Shown piece by piece: positions 29,987 to 39,507 of a stretch of 64,000 nt of DNA; position 1 is the stretch's first letter, and the number at the start of each line of letters is the position of its first letter. The stretch spans positions 43,759 through 107,758 of the forward strand of contig CAWCDM010000045.1 in the NCBI GenBank assembly GCA_963794185.1. The letters are read 5' to 3'. The translations under genes and the position numbers were made by a program. Under the pieces are notes generated by a model. It made no database searches. It was not told the DNA's origin and saw only the letters and a list, made by a program, of their open reading frames with translations. This stretch comes from JAMXLO01 sp963794185. Lineage in GTDB: Bacteria > Pseudomonadota > Alphaproteobacteria > Acetobacterales > Acetobacteraceae.

Positions 29987-30139
29987 TCAGGCGCGCAGCG
30001 GTTCGGGTGGCGTGTCGGCGGGCGGAACCGGGATCGGGGGAGGGGGCTCCTCGACCGGCACTGGCGCGTCCGGGTCGGGTGCGTCGGGCGGCTGACCGGG
30101 CGGCTTCGGCGGATCGGAGAGATGCAGCGCGTCCGTCAT
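29987..30139 (-). CDS. Proline-rich 50-residue peptide coupled to glgX
   Basis: Not a recognised family. The ATG at 30139 overlaps the glgX stop in an ATGA junction, which suggests real translation by coupling. The product is about 40 percent proline (DPPKPPGQPPDAPDPDAP, EEPPPPIPVPPADTPPEP), acidic, with no helix-forming segment. It is likely disordered. It could instead be a chance frame in G/C-rich DNA. Confidence 0.45.
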   Translation of the reverse strand: MTDALHLSDPPKPPGQPPDAPDPDAPVPVEEPPPPIPVPPADTPPEPLRA

Positions 30140-32365
30140 CAGGCCGGCTCTTCCGTCAGCGCCGCGGTGGCGGGAATTTCCGACACCTGGCGCAGCGCTT
30201 CCCGCGCGCGGATCAGCGCCACCGACCGCGTGCTCTCGGGCTGCAGCGCAAACAACAGCAGCGACCGGCCGGTGACCTCGAACTCGTCGCCGCTGCGGAA
30301 TCGGGGCGCCTCCGTGCGGTCCGGCACATTGGTGTCGAGCAGGCAACGCCAGACAGTGCCGCCGACCACCTCCGGCAACCGGAAGTTCACCACGTCATGA
30401 TAGGCGTTCAGCACCAGCAGCGCCGTCGCATCCATTGAGGGGCGCTTGATCCCGGTCGCCTGCGCGCGCCCATCCATCAGCATGCCGAAGCAGCGCGCAT
30501 TCGCATCATGCCATTGCTCGGGCTCCATGTCGGTCGCCGACGGCGTGAGCCAGCGCACGTCCTTCACGTCGAGTTCGGGATTGTATTCGCCGGTCAGGAA
30601 ACGTGAGCGGCGCAGGATCGGGAATGCCTGCCGCAACGCGATCACCCGGCGGACGAAATCGATCAGCGCAATGCCGTCCTCGTTGATGTTCCAGTCCAGC
30701 CAGCTGATGTCGTTGTCCTGTGCGTAGGCATTGTTGTTGCCGCGCTGTGTGCGCCCGAACTCATCGCCGGCCAGCAGCATCGGCGTGCCCTGCGCCAACA
30801 GCAATGTCGCCAGCAGGTTGCGCTTCTGCCGATTTCGCAGCTCGACGATCTCCGCATCGTCCGTCGGTCCCTCAGCGCCGTGATTCCACGAGATGTTGTC
30901 CGAATGCCCGTCGTGATTGTCTTCGCCGTTCGCCTCGTTGTGCTTTTCGTTGTACGAAACGAGATCCTGCAGCGTGAAGCCGTCATGCGCGGTGATGAAA
31001 TTGACGCTGGACCACGCCTTGCGGCCGCGGCGGCCGAACGCATCCGACGAGGCGGCAAGCCGCGTCGCGGTTTCGGCCAGCTTGCCTTCATCGCCCTTCC
31101 AGAATGCGCGTACCGTGTCGCGGAACTTGTCGTTCCACTCCGCCCAGCCAGGCGGGAAGCCGCCGACCTGATAGCCGCCCGGACCCAGGTCCCACGGCTC
31201 GGCGATCATCTTCACCGACGACAGCACCGGATCCTGCTGGCAGCTTTGCAGGAACCCATGTGACTCGTCGAAGCCGTCGTGCTGGCGCGCGAGGATCGTG
31301 CCGAGATCGAAGCGGAAGCCGTCGACATGCATCTCGGTCACCCAGTAGCGCAGCGAATCGGTGACCATCTGCAGCACGTTCGGATGGCTGAGGTTCAGCG
31401 TGTTCCCGGTGCCGGTGTCGTTGATGTAGTAGCGCGGCTGCTCCGGGATGCAGCCGGTAGTACGACGCGTTGTCGATGCCGCGGAACGACAGCGTCGGGC
31501 CGCGCTCGTTGCCCTCGGCGGTGTGGTTGTAGACGACGTCCAGGATCACCTCCAGCCCGGCGTCGTGCAGGCGCGCCACCATCTCCTTGAACTCGGCGAA
31601 TACGAAGGCGGGGACTGCGGAAAACCGCGGATCAGGGGCGAAGAAGCCGATCGTGTTGTAGCCCCAGTAGTTGGTGAGCCCCTTTTCCAGCAGATGCCGG
31701 TCGTTGACGAATGCGTGGATTGGCAGGAGCTCCACCGAGGTGACCCCGAGCGAGCGGAGATAATCCACCACCTCCTTGCGGCCGAGGCCGGAGAAGGTGC
31801 CCTGCAGCTTGTCCGGCACCGCCGGATGCAGCTTGGTGAAGCCGCGCACATGGGCTTCGTAGATGATGGTGCGGTCCCACGGCACGTCGGGCCGTCGTTC
31901 GCGTCCCCAGGTGTAGGCGGGATCGATGACGCGGCATTTCGGCATGAAGCGGGCGCTGTCGCGGTGGTCCATGCTCAGGTCTTCCTGCCGCGATCCGACC
32001 GTGTAGCCGAACAGCGCGTTGTCCCAGCGCAGCGAGCCGACGAACGCCTTGGCGTACGGGTCGAGCAGCAGCTTGTTCGGATTGAAGCGGTGGCCGTTCT
32101 TCGGATCGTAGGGTCCATAGACCCGATACCCGTAGATCGTGCCGGGCCGCGCGTCGGGCAGGTAGCCGTGCCAGACCTCGTTGGTATATTCGGGTAATTC
32201 GATCCGCTCGAGCTCATTGCGCCCGGCATCGTCGAACAGGCAGAGCTCGACCTTCGTGGCATTGGCCGAGAACAACGAAAAGTTGACGCCGAGGCCGTCC
32301 CAGTTCGCGCCGCGGGGATTGGGGGAGCCCTCGCTGACACGCGACTTCCGGATGGCGGCTGGCAT
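30139..32365 (-). CDS. glgX: Glycogen debranching enzyme GlgX, frameshifted
   Basis: GlgX removes alpha-1,6 branches from phosphorylase-limited glycogen. N-terminal CBM48 domain: GANWDGLGVNFSLFSANATK, YGYRVYGPYDPKNGHRFNPN. GH13 catalytic parts: EVILDVVYNHTAEGNERGP, the nucleophile region HVDGFRFDLGTILA, the acid/base MIAEPWDLGPGGYQVG and FITAHDGFTLQDLVSYNEKH. One extra base within 31444-31447 splits the gene after SYYRLHP; the frame then resumes at EQPRYYIND. Joined length is about 740 residues, normal. ATG 32365 follows AGGGAGC. No glgA, glgB or glgP is in view. Confidence 0.94.
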
Positions 32366-32454
32366 CGGCACTGCTCCCTGACTGTTGACGACGGGTCTTC
32401 CACCCGCCGAATTTACATCCGGCAGGCGGAAGGTGGACACCAGACGATAGCCGG

Positions 32455-32685
32455 TCAGGAGGTCAGGCGGCCAAGCAGGTAGCCGATGCCGACGGCGAGC
32501 AAGGCCGCTGCGAGGGGCTGGTCCTTGATCACGTCGCTGAGCCTGGCGGCCTGTTGCTGCGCCTGGCCGGCGGCCTCGTTGTACAGGCCCGACGCCTGTG
32601 TCTTCGCGTCACCGATCGCCTCGCCGATCGTCTGCTGCGCGCGTCCGCCCATTTCGCGGGCGGCTCCCTGGATTCGATCGCTCAT
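32455..32685 (-). CDS. CsbD-like stress protein with a C-terminal membrane helix
   Basis: A 76-residue protein: the N-terminal part (DRIQGAAREMGGRAQQTIGE) matches CsbD-like proteins, followed by an alanine/glutamine-rich helix and a hydrophobic glycine-rich end (PLAAALLAVGIGYLLGRLTS), as in DUF883/YqjD-type membrane-anchored proteins. CsbD proteins are general-stress proteins of unknown mechanism. ATG 32685 follows AAGGAG. An EcfG-type promoter lies upstream, supporting stress induction. Confidence 0.85.
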   Translation of the reverse strand: MSDRIQGAAREMGGRAQQTIGEAIGDAKTQASGLYNEAAGQAQQQAARLSDVIKDQPLAAALLAVGIGYLLGRLTS

Positions 32686-32717
32686 GTTGAAATTCTCCTT
32701 TGCTGAAGGCAATGTTC

Positions 32718-32742
32718 AACGCCCGCCACGCGCTTTGGTTCC
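32718..32742 (-). promoter_or_regulatory. EcfG-type general-stress promoter for the CsbD-like gene
   Basis: On the minus strand GGAAC (32742-32738) is followed after exactly 16 bases by CGTT (32721-32718). This is the GGAAC-N16/17-CGTT consensus of the alphaproteobacterial general-stress sigma factor EcfG. The CGTT lies about 33 bases before the ATG of the CsbD-like gene, an expected distance. Confidence 0.7.
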
Positions 32743-32760
32743 ATGCAAACTCGAATCGTT

Positions 32761-32834
32761 CTTCTCGTCATCCCGGCGAAAGCGGGGACCCAGGCTACAG
32801 CTGGGTCCCCGCTTTCGCGGGGATGACGAGAAGG
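32761..32834. repeat. Near-perfect inverted repeat of the CGTCATCCCGGCGAAAGC type
   Basis: CTTCTCGTCATCCC at the left end is exactly complementary to GGGATGACGAGAAG at the right end, and the arms continue inward (GCGAAAGCGGGGACCCAG against CTGGGTCCCCGCTTTCGC). This is a well-known dispersed intergenic palindrome type in alphaproteobacteria. It lies after the hybrid kinase gene and may terminate it. A related shorter copy follows the GAF/HisKA_2 kinase at 40750-40797. Confidence 0.85.
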
Positions 32835-32859
32835 GACGGGATGACGAAAAGAGGCGCGC

Positions 32860-34554
32860 TCAATGGCTTTGCACATGTTCGCGTGGGGCATGCTGTCCGA
32901 GAGCTTCCTCGATGGTCGTCTTCAATGTCTCGATCCGGTACGGCTTGCGCAGGAACGGCAGGTTGGCGGCGGCAAGCCGGCCGGTGACGCCGCCGCCATA
33001 GCCGCTGGTCAGCACCACCGGGACATCCGGCTTCCGTTGGGTCAACTCGCGCGCGAGATCGAGGCCACTGCCGCCGCCAGGCAGCAGCACGTCGGTGAAC
33101 ACCAGATCAATCGGCCGATCGCCTGACAGCACGCCCAGCGCCGCTCCCACAGAGGCGACATGCATCGCCTCGTGGCCAAGCTGCGACAGCATCTCGATCA
33201 CCGCCGCGGCGACCGCCTCATTGTCCTCCACGACCAGGATGGATATGGGGCCGACGTCATGGGGGCGCCGCCCACCGGCGGTGTCTGCATGGGTCGTTTC
33301 CTGGCCACGCTCGCGCGATGAACGCGGCAGCAGAAGGTGCACCGATGTGCCGCGGCCGAGGTCACTCTCCACCCAGGCGGTGCCGCCCGACTGCCTGGCG
33401 AAACCATAGACCTGCGCAAGCCCGAGCCCGGTGCCCTTGCCGGGCTCCTTGGTCGTGAAGAACGGCTCGAACACGCGTTCCAGCACGTCGGGCGCCATTC
33501 CCTGGCCGGTATCGGTGACGCAGATTTCGATGTAGTCGCCCTCCGCCAGCCCCCAGCGTGCCGACCGGCCGTTGCGCATCGCGGCGTTGTGGGCGCTCAC
33601 CACGATCTGGCCGCCGTTCGGCATCGCGTCGCGGGCGTTCACCACGAGGTTCAGCAGGGCCAGTTCGAGCGCGGCGACATCAGTCTCGGCCGGCCAGAGG
33701 CCGGTGTCGAACTGAAGGTGGATCAGGATGTCCTCACGCAGCGTGTGGCGCAGCAGCTCCGCCAACCCCGCGGCATGGACGTCCAGCTCCACCCGTCCCG
33801 GGTGCAGCGGCTGACGCCGTCCGAAGGCGAGCAGCCTGCGCGTCAGGTCGGCGCCGCGCCAGGCTGCTTCCTCGATGCGGTTTACCAGCCGCGCTCGCCG
33901 CGACGGATCGTCCGCCCGCTGCAGGAACTGCGTGCTGCTGGTAATGACCGTCAGCAGGTTATTGAAATCGTGCGCAATCCCGCCAGTAAGTTGGCCGATC
34001 GCCTCGAGCTTCTGGGCCTGGAACAGGCGGAACTGCGCTTCCTGCCGGGCGGCCGCTTCCTCCTCGACGCGCCGCTGGAGGTCCGCATTCATTGCTTCCA
34101 GGGATTTATTGGCCTCGTCGAGGGCGGCGGTGCGCTCGGCGACGCGGCAATCGAGATCGTGATTGGCGCGCATGAGCGCCTCGTTGGTGGACACCAGCTC
34201 TTCGGCAAGCGCCTGGGCCTCCTCGAAGGCAACGGCGAGTTCTTCCTCCGTCGCGCTGTTCTTTGCCTCGATCGCCTGCTGCTGGGACAGCATTTCCCAC
34301 GCCTTGGCGAGATTGACCCGCAAAGTGGCCGCCGACTTCTCGGCCGAGCGCTGCGCCGCGAGATGCCGGTCGTTGGCGGCGGCCAACGTATCGCGTTCTC
34401 GCGCCAGCGCCGTGATCTCGTTCTGGGCGTCCTCGACCGTGACGAGCGCTTGCTCCAATTCTCCGCGAAGTCGGGTCAGTTCCGTGCGCAGGACCTTATC
34501 TGCGCCTCCCGATGGGTCCATATCTGCGAGTGCTCCGGGCCGTCCAACTGCCAT
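32860..34554 (-). CDS. Hybrid sensor histidine kinase with C-terminal receiver domain
   Basis: 564 residues, soluble. Residues about 20-185 form a long coiled coil. Then come the HisKA dimerisation helix with phospho-acceptor histidine (GQLTGGIAHDFNNLLTVI), HATPase motifs (LNLVVNARDAMPNGG, VTDTGQGMAPDVLERVFEPF, GKGTGLGLAQVYGFARQSGG) and a receiver domain (ILVVEDNEAVAAAVIEML, phospho-aspartate in VFTDVLLPGG, lysine in FLRKPYR). There is no membrane or recognised sensory domain. ATG 34554 or 34521 could be the start. It is divergent from cheB and probably part of the same signalling network. Confidence 0.9.
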   Translation of the reverse strand: MAVGRPGALADMDPSGGADKVLRTELTRLRGELEQALVTVEDAQNEITALARERDTLAAANDRHLAAQRSAEKSAATLRVNLAKAWEMLSQQQAIEAKNSATEEELAVAFEEAQALAEELVSTNEALMRANHDLDCRVAERTAALDEANKSLEAMNADLQRRVEEEAAARQEAQFRLFQAQKLEAIGQLTGGIAHDFNNLLTVITSSTQFLQRADDPSRRARLVNRIEEAAWRGADLTRRLLAFGRRQPLHPGRVELDVHAAGLAELLRHTLREDILIHLQFDTGLWPAETDVAALELALLNLVVNARDAMPNGGQIVVSAHNAAMRNGRSARWGLAEGDYIEICVTDTGQGMAPDVLERVFEPFFTTKEPGKGTGLGLAQVYGFARQSGGTAWVESDLGRGTSVHLLLPRSSRERGQETTHADTAGGRRPHDVGPISILVVEDNEAVAAAVIEMLSQLGHEAMHVASVGAALGVLSGDRPIDLVFTDVLLPGGGSGLDLARELTQRKPDVPVVLTSGYGGGVTGRLAAANLPFLRKPYRIETLKTTIEEALGQHAPREHVQSH

Positions 34555-34650
34555 TGCACGTTGGTTGGCCTATCTGGATACGTTCGACACAACTTCGCAC
34601 TACACGACGTCTTGAAGCTCTGACTGCAGAATACAACGGAGGCACGCGTC

Positions 34651-35643
34651 TTGGACCGGCGGGACATCGTGGTCATCGGAGGGTCCGCCGGCGGTGTGGA
34701 AGCGCTGATGCAGATTTGCGCCGGCCTGCCAGCCGATCTGCCGGCGGCGCTGTTCGTGGTGCAGCATATCAGTCCGTCGTCGAGAAGCGTGCTGCCGGAG
34801 CTGCTGACCAAGTCCGGTCCGTTGCCTGCGAGGCATCCGGTCGACGGCGAGCCGATCCGGTCAGGCACGATCGTGGTCGCGCCACCGGACTTCCATCTGC
34901 TTCTGCGGGACGACCATGTCCTGCTGCGGCGTGGTCCGCAGGAGAACCGGACCCGGCCCGCGATCGATCCGCTGTTCCGTTCGGCAGCCGTGGCCTACGG
35001 CCCGAGGGTCGTCGGGGTGGTGCTGACGGGCCTGTTGGACGATGGCGCGGCCGGCCTGCAGGCGATCAAACGGTGCGGCGGCACCTGCGTTGTGCAGGAT
35101 CCGGATGACGCGCAATGGCCCGACATGCCGCGCCGGGCGCTCGAGCGCGACAACGTGGATCATGTGGCGACCCTTGCCGAAATGCCGGCTCTGTTGGATC
35201 GTGTGGTGCGCGAGCCGGCCGGTCCGAAACTGCCGGTGCCGAGAAGCCTGGAAATCGAAGGGCGGATCGCCGCACAGGAACTCGGTCCCGCGGACGTCCC
35301 GACGCTGGGCCAGCCGAGCGCGCTGAGCTGCCCGGTGTGCGGCGGCGTGCTCAATGAAGTGCTGGAGGAGGGCACCGCGCGCTTTCGCTGTCAGACCGGC
35401 CACGCCTTCACCTCGGAGGGGCTGGTGGTGGCCCAGGGCGAGGCGCTCGAGCGGGCGCTGGAGAGCGCCGCGCGGACGCATCGCGACCGACTGACGTTGT
35501 GCCGGCGGATGGAGGAGCAGGCGCAGGCGCGGGAGCAATTGCACTCGGCTGCCCGCTGGCGCACCGCGGCCGAGGAGGCCGGCAGCGCCGCGGCCGCAAT
35601 CACCGCTGCCATCGACGCGCTGCGCAAGCCGACGGTGAGGTGA
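34651..35643 (+). CDS. cheB: CheB-type protein-glutamate methylesterase without receiver domain
   Basis: 330 residues. The methylesterase domain spans residues 1-190 with the catalytic serine in GGSAGGVEAL, histidine in VVQHISP and aspartate in LTGLLDDGAAGL. The usual N-terminal receiver domain is absent. The C-terminal part carries a zinc-ribbon-like pair (LSCPVCGGVLNE, FRCQTGHAFT) and a helical tail. The start is TTG 34651 with GGAGG eight bases upstream. No chemoreceptor, CheA or CheW is in view, so this CheB probably serves the CheR/PAS and kinase signalling cluster. Confidence 0.92.
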   Translation: MDRRDIVVIGGSAGGVEALMQICAGLPADLPAALFVVQHISPSSRSVLPELLTKSGPLPARHPVDGEPIRSGTIVVAPPDFHLLLRDDHVLLRRGPQENRTRPAIDPLFRSAAVAYGPRVVGVVLTGLLDDGAAGLQAIKRCGGTCVVQDPDDAQWPDMPRRALERDNVDHVATLAEMPALLDRVVREPAGPKLPVPRSLEIEGRIAAQELGPADVPTLGQPSALSCPVCGGVLNEVLEEGTARFRCQTGHAFTSEGLVVAQGEALERALESAARTHRDRLTLCRRMEEQAQAREQLHSAARWRTAAEEAGSAAAAITAAIDALRKPTVR

Positions 35644-35674
35644 ACGAGGAGGCTTTCGGCGACAGGTCCGAGGT

Positions 35675-35795
35675 CCTCCCCCTCCCCTTGCGGGAGGGGG
35701 CAGCGGCACGAAGTCAAAGTCGGTAGTCATGCCACAACGATACGTTGCGCTGGTGGCGCCCTCCCCCCAACCCCCTCCCGCAAGGGGAGGGGGAG
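35675..35795. repeat. G/C-rich palindromic repeat (CTCCCCCTCCCCTTGCGGGA family), copy 3
   Basis: Arms CCTCCCCCTCCCCTTGCGGG (from 35675) and CCCCTCCCGCAAGGGGAGGG (to about 35795) flank a spacer of about 70 bp, longer than in the other copies. It lies between the convergent cheB and cheR-type genes and may serve as a terminator for both. Confidence 0.8.
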
Positions 35796-35834
35796 TATGG
35801 CGCGCCGGCCAGCCATTATCCACATGTACTGAAT

Positions 35835-37742
35835 TCACCCCTTCCGTTCCGGGTCTGCGGCCTCTTCGACGAACAACACGGCGCCGTGCGAGGCGCGGTC
35901 GTCGTAGAGCAGCGCCGATACCCGAACGCGGCAGCGGATCGGCCGTCCGCGCCGCTCGACCGCGTCCACCCGCATATCGACCGTCTCGCCGCCGGCAATG
36001 ACGCTTCGAACAGCAGGTTCGAGCTGCAGCACCGGCAGCCCGATATCCAGTTCGACCAACTTGCGATTGACCGCCTCCTCGTCGCGCAGACCCCAGATAT
36101 TCTCGCTCCAGCGGTTCCACGAGCGAACCACATGATCCGGGTCCAGCACGATGACGCCAGAGTTGGTGCTGCGCAGGATCGCCTCGGCATATTGCCGATA
36201 GGCGTTCGACGCTTCCGACTGAACACGCAGCTCGTCGTTGGTGTGCTCCAGTTGCTCGTTGGTGGAACGCAGCTCCTCGTTGGTGGTCTCCAGCTCCTCG
36301 TTGGTGGACTGCAGCTCCTCGTTGGTTGTCTCCAGCTCTTCGTTGGTGGACTGCAGCTCTTCGTTCGTCGTCTCCAGCTCCTCGTTGGCCGACTGCAATT
36401 CCTCGATCGTGGTCTCCAGGCTTTCCTGCGCCGCCTCCAGCGCCTGCTGCAGCCGAAAGGTCCGCGTCGTATCGGTGAATGTCAGCAGCGTGGCGATGAT
36501 CTGGCCCTCGCGCGTTGCCAGCGGCGCCACGTCGATGGTCAGCCGTATCGGTTCGGCGGGCGGGCGGTGATAGGCCTGATGTTCGATGCGGACCGGCCTT
36601 CCCTGCCGGTGCGCCTCATCGATGCGGCCGCGCAGTTCGGCCGGACGGTAAGAAATGGACAGGTCCTGGAACGCCCGCCCCACGTCGGCCTCACCCACTT
36701 CCAGCATCCGCCGGGCCGGCGCGTTGGCAAACACCACGATGCCATTGGTGTCGATCGCGAGATACGCGGAGGCCGAGTTGTCGACGATGGCGTCGAGCAG
36801 GTCTGTCCGGGGCGATGTCCCGTCGTGGTGTCGTTCGCCTGCCGGCATGATACCGCCTCCTGCTCCGCGCCGCCACTCCTGCGGCACCTTCTGGAACAGC
36901 CGATGCTTCATGTCGAGCGCCTGGAACAGCTTGGACCGTGCCAGTTGGGTCTCCGCCTTGCCGAGGAACAGAACGCCCTTGTCGGCCAGCGCGTAGTGCA
37001 GGCGCGGCAGCACCGCGTTCTGCGTGTCGGTGGCGAGATAGATCAGCAGATTGCGGCAGGCGAGCAGGTCGATGCGCGAGATCGGTGCATCGTCGACAAT
37101 GTTGTGGCGGCCGAAGATCACGCATTTGCGAAGGTCGCGGCTGACCACGAAGTGGGAATCGGTTCGCTCGAAGTATTTGTGGAGCAGCGCCGCCGGCACG
37201 TTTTCCACGTCGCGCGGCAGGTAGGCCGCGTGGCGGGCGGTGTCCAGCGCCGCCTCGTCGAGGTCCGTCGCGTAGATCTTCACCCGCCTGGCGAACTCCG
37301 CCGCACCCAGTGCCTCGGCGAACAGGATGGCAAGTGAGTAGGGTTCCTGGCCGGATGCGCAACCGACGCTCCAGATCCGGATCGGATCGCGCCGCCCCGC
37401 GACCAGCAGCGTCGGCAGCACCTCCAGCCGGAGTGCTTCCCAGGCATCGGAGTCACGGAAGAATGACGTCACGTTGATCAGGATGGTGTTCAGCAGCGCG
37501 CCGAATTCCTGCGGATCGGCTTCCAGCAACGCGTGATAGGCAGCGAAACCGTCGGCGCCGACCTGGTCCATGCGCAGCGTGACCCGTCGGCGCAGGCTGG
37601 TCCGTTTGTAGCCGCGGAAGTCGATCCCGCGGCTCTCCTGGATATAGCCGATCAGTTTGTCGAACGAAGCGTCGTCTGGTTCGTCTGGCAAGTTCGGAAT
37701 GCCCTCCCGCGCATCTTTTGTCAACCGCCCCGACATCGTCAT
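35835..37742 (-). CDS. CheR-type methyltransferase fused to PAS domains through a heptad coiled coil
   Basis: About 635 residues. The N-terminal CheR domain shows RGIDFRGYKRTSLRRRV, ILINVTSFFRDSDAWEAL, the SAM-binding IWSVGCASGQEPYSLAIL and RIDLLACRNLLIYL. A PAS-like domain (about residues 330-430) is followed by a striking coiled coil of repeated ELQSTNEELETTNEE units and a second PAS domain (ILRSTNSGVIVLDPDHVVRS). This architecture is known from CheB-CheR-PAS hybrids; here CheB is a separate convergent gene. The start is ATG 37742 or 37736. It probably belongs to a non-chemotaxis signalling pathway. Confidence 0.9.
   Translation of the reverse strand: MTMSGRLTKDAREGIPNLPDEPDDASFDKLIGYIQESRGIDFRGYKRTSLRRRVTLRMDQVGADGFAAYHALLEADPQEFGALLNTILINVTSFFRDSDAWEALRLEVLPTLLVAGRRDPIRIWSVGCASGQEPYSLAILFAEALGAAEFARRVKIYATDLDEAALDTARHAAYLPRDVENVPAALLHKYFERTDSHFVVSRDLRKCVIFGRHNIVDDAPISRIDLLACRNLLIYLATDTQNAVLPRLHYALADKGVLFLGKAETQLARSKLFQALDMKHRLFQKVPQEWRRGAGGGIMPAGERHHDGTSPRTDLLDAIVDNSASAYLAIDTNGIVVFANAPARRMLEVGEADVGRAFQDLSISYRPAELRGRIDEAHRQGRPVRIEHQAYHRPPAEPIRLTIDVAPLATREGQIIATLLTFTDTTRTFRLQQALEAAQESLETTIEELQSANEELETTNEELQSTNEELETTNEELQSTNEELETTNEELRSTNEQLEHTNDELRVQSEASNAYRQYAEAILRSTNSGVIVLDPDHVVRSWNRWSENIWGLRDEEAVNRKLVELDIGLPVLQLEPAVRSVIAGGETVDMRVDAVERRGRPIRCRVRVSALLYDDRASHGAVLFVEEAADPERKG
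36238..36418. repeat. 21-bp tandem repeat encoding the coiled-coil heptads of the CheR-PAS protein
   Basis: About eight units of a 21-bp motif (CAGCTCCTCGTTGGTGG type) run in register with the minus-strand frame, each giving ELQSTNE or ELETTNE. The repeat is explained by the protein coiled coil and is not a CRISPR or mobile element. Confidence 0.85.
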
Positions 37743-37970
37743 GCCGATCCACGGGTCGGGCCACAGGCCCCGCCCGCGGACAGGCTCCGGTCGGCATCCA
37801 CGGCTTTCCTTGCTGCGACGATGCAAAGACGTGGATCGCGGGCCTCCGCCCGCCATGACGGGTTAGGCCTGGTCGGACGGTCGACATTGCCGGCGCTCGC
37901 CATCCTAGCACCACTTGACGCGGCGCGCTCCAGCGCGAGAGTTGCGCCCGGCAAGGGGGAGGAACCGGGC

Positions 37971-38882
37971 ATGGCCGAGGTGCGGATCGTGGCGAGCGGC
38001 TTCGGGTTTCCCGAGGGGCCCGTGGTGATGCCGGATGGCGCCGTCATCCTGACCGAGATCGCCGGGCGGTGCGTGACGCGCATCGGGCCGGACGGCGCAC
38101 GTTCCAGCGTGGGAAATGCCGGCGGCGGCCCGAACGGGCTGGCGATCGGTCCTGACGGGGCGCTGTATGTGTGCAACAACGGCGGCGGCAAATACCCGCC
38201 CGGCCACTGGATGGCGATTGGCCCGGCCGACGACTACGACGGCGGCTGCATCCAGCGGATCGATCCGAAGACCGGCGACACGCGGGTGCTCTATACGCAT
38301 TGCGGGGCGCACAAGCTGTCGGCGCCGAACGACCTCGTGTTCGACACACAGGGAGGATTCTATTTCACCGATCTCGGCAAGCGCTACGCCCGCACGCGCG
38401 ACCACGGCGGTCTCTACTATGCGCTGCCGGACGGCTCCCGCATCGTCGAGGTGGCGTATCCGATCCTGAGCCCCAACGGGTGCGGCCTCTCGCCCGACGG
38501 CACCGTGCTGTATGTCGCCGATACCGAGCCGGCGCGGCTCTGGGCATTCGACATCGCCGAGCCCGGCGTGGTGAAGAAGCATGGCTGGCCCTCGCCACAT
38601 GGTGGGCGGATCGTTGCGGGATTGCCGGGCTTCCAGCGCTTCGACAGCCTGGCGGTCGAGGCCGGGGGCAACGTCGCCGTCGCCACGCTGCATACCGGCT
38701 GCATCACGGTGATCGCGCCGGACGGTCGGGTGGTGCGGACGGTTGCCATGCCGGACGAGTTCCCGACCAATATCTGCTTCGGCGGCGCGGACATGCGCAC
38801 GGCCTATGTCACGCTGTCGGCAACCGGACGGCTCGGAGCGCTGGAGTGGTCGGAGCCGGGATTGAGGTTGAATTTCGGCTGA
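37971..38882 (+). CDS. SMP-30/gluconolactonase-like beta-propeller protein
   Basis: A 303-residue protein with the SMP-30/LRE pattern: GFPEGPVVMPDGAVILTE, NGLAIGPDGALYVCNN, APNDLVFDTQGGFYFTD, SPNGCGLSPDGTVLYVADT. Members are calcium- or zinc-dependent lactonases; the metal ligands E, N and D appear at the expected places (FPEGP, APNDL). ATG 37971 follows GGGGGAGGAA. It is divergent from the CheR-PAS gene. Confidence 0.88.
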   Translation: MAEVRIVASGFGFPEGPVVMPDGAVILTEIAGRCVTRIGPDGARSSVGNAGGGPNGLAIGPDGALYVCNNGGGKYPPGHWMAIGPADDYDGGCIQRIDPKTGDTRVLYTHCGAHKLSAPNDLVFDTQGGFYFTDLGKRYARTRDHGGLYYALPDGSRIVEVAYPILSPNGCGLSPDGTVLYVADTEPARLWAFDIAEPGVVKKHGWPSPHGGRIVAGLPGFQRFDSLAVEAGGNVAVATLHTGCITVIAPDGRVVRTVAMPDEFPTNICFGGADMRTAYVTLSATGRLGALEWSEPGLRLNFG

Positions 38883-39075
38883 ACCTGTTACCCCGCGTGG
38901 TCTCCCCTTGAATTGCTGGGCACTGGGGAAGCATAGCACTCACGAATTTCCTAGGAATTTCATCGACAGGACACTAAAGTACACTACAGCCTCTCCGATT
39001 TGTTAGCGGGGGATTCACGGTTCGGGGCGATTTTGGGCGACCCAGGCGGTTTGGCGCCCTCGACGAGGACCGTGC

Positions 39076-39507
39076 ATGCAGAAGGTATTGATTGCCGAAG
39101 ACGACCTCATGATCGCCGACATGATCGAAGACATCCTGGTCGAGGATGGATATGAGGTGTGCGGCATCGCCCGCACCGTCGCCGAGGGTGTCGAACTCGG
39201 TCGACGTTGCAACCCTGACCTCGCGATCATCGACCTGCGGCTTGCCGACGGTGGTCTCGGTACCGAGATTGCCGCCCAGTTGAGCGGTCTTGACCATCTC
39301 GGCGTCCTCTATGCCACGGGCAACGCCGCACATGTCCACTTGACCGCCGTCAACGGCCATGCCTGCCTCACCAAGCCCTACGTTGCCGCCGACCTCCTGC
39401 GCGGGCTGGAGATTGTCAGCGACATCGTTTCCAAGGGAACCGTGTCGCTGCCGTTTCCTCGGGGGTTCCAGGTGCTGGCGTCGGCCGCTCAGGGAAGGCC
39501 GACATGA
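39076..39507 (+). CDS. Single-domain response regulator
   Basis: A 143-residue receiver: acidic pocket in VLIAEDDLMIADMIEDIL, phospho-aspartate in LAIIDLRLADGG, threonine in LYATGNAA and lysine in CLTKPYVAADLL. There is no output domain. Its stop overlaps the ATG of the next kinase (ATGA), so the two almost surely form a pair. The 193-bp gap before it shows no further gene. Confidence 0.92.
   Translation: MQKVLIAEDDLMIADMIEDILVEDGYEVCGIARTVAEGVELGRRCNPDLAIIDLRLADGGLGTEIAAQLSGLDHLGVLYATGNAAHVHLTAVNGHACLTKPYVAADLLRGLEIVSDIVSKGTVSLPFPRGFQVLASAAQGRPT

Noticed and set aside
36238..36418. CRISPR-like or mobile tandem repeat
   Set aside because: The 21-bp period matches codon-level heptads of a coiled coil in the CheR-PAS protein and has no spacers.
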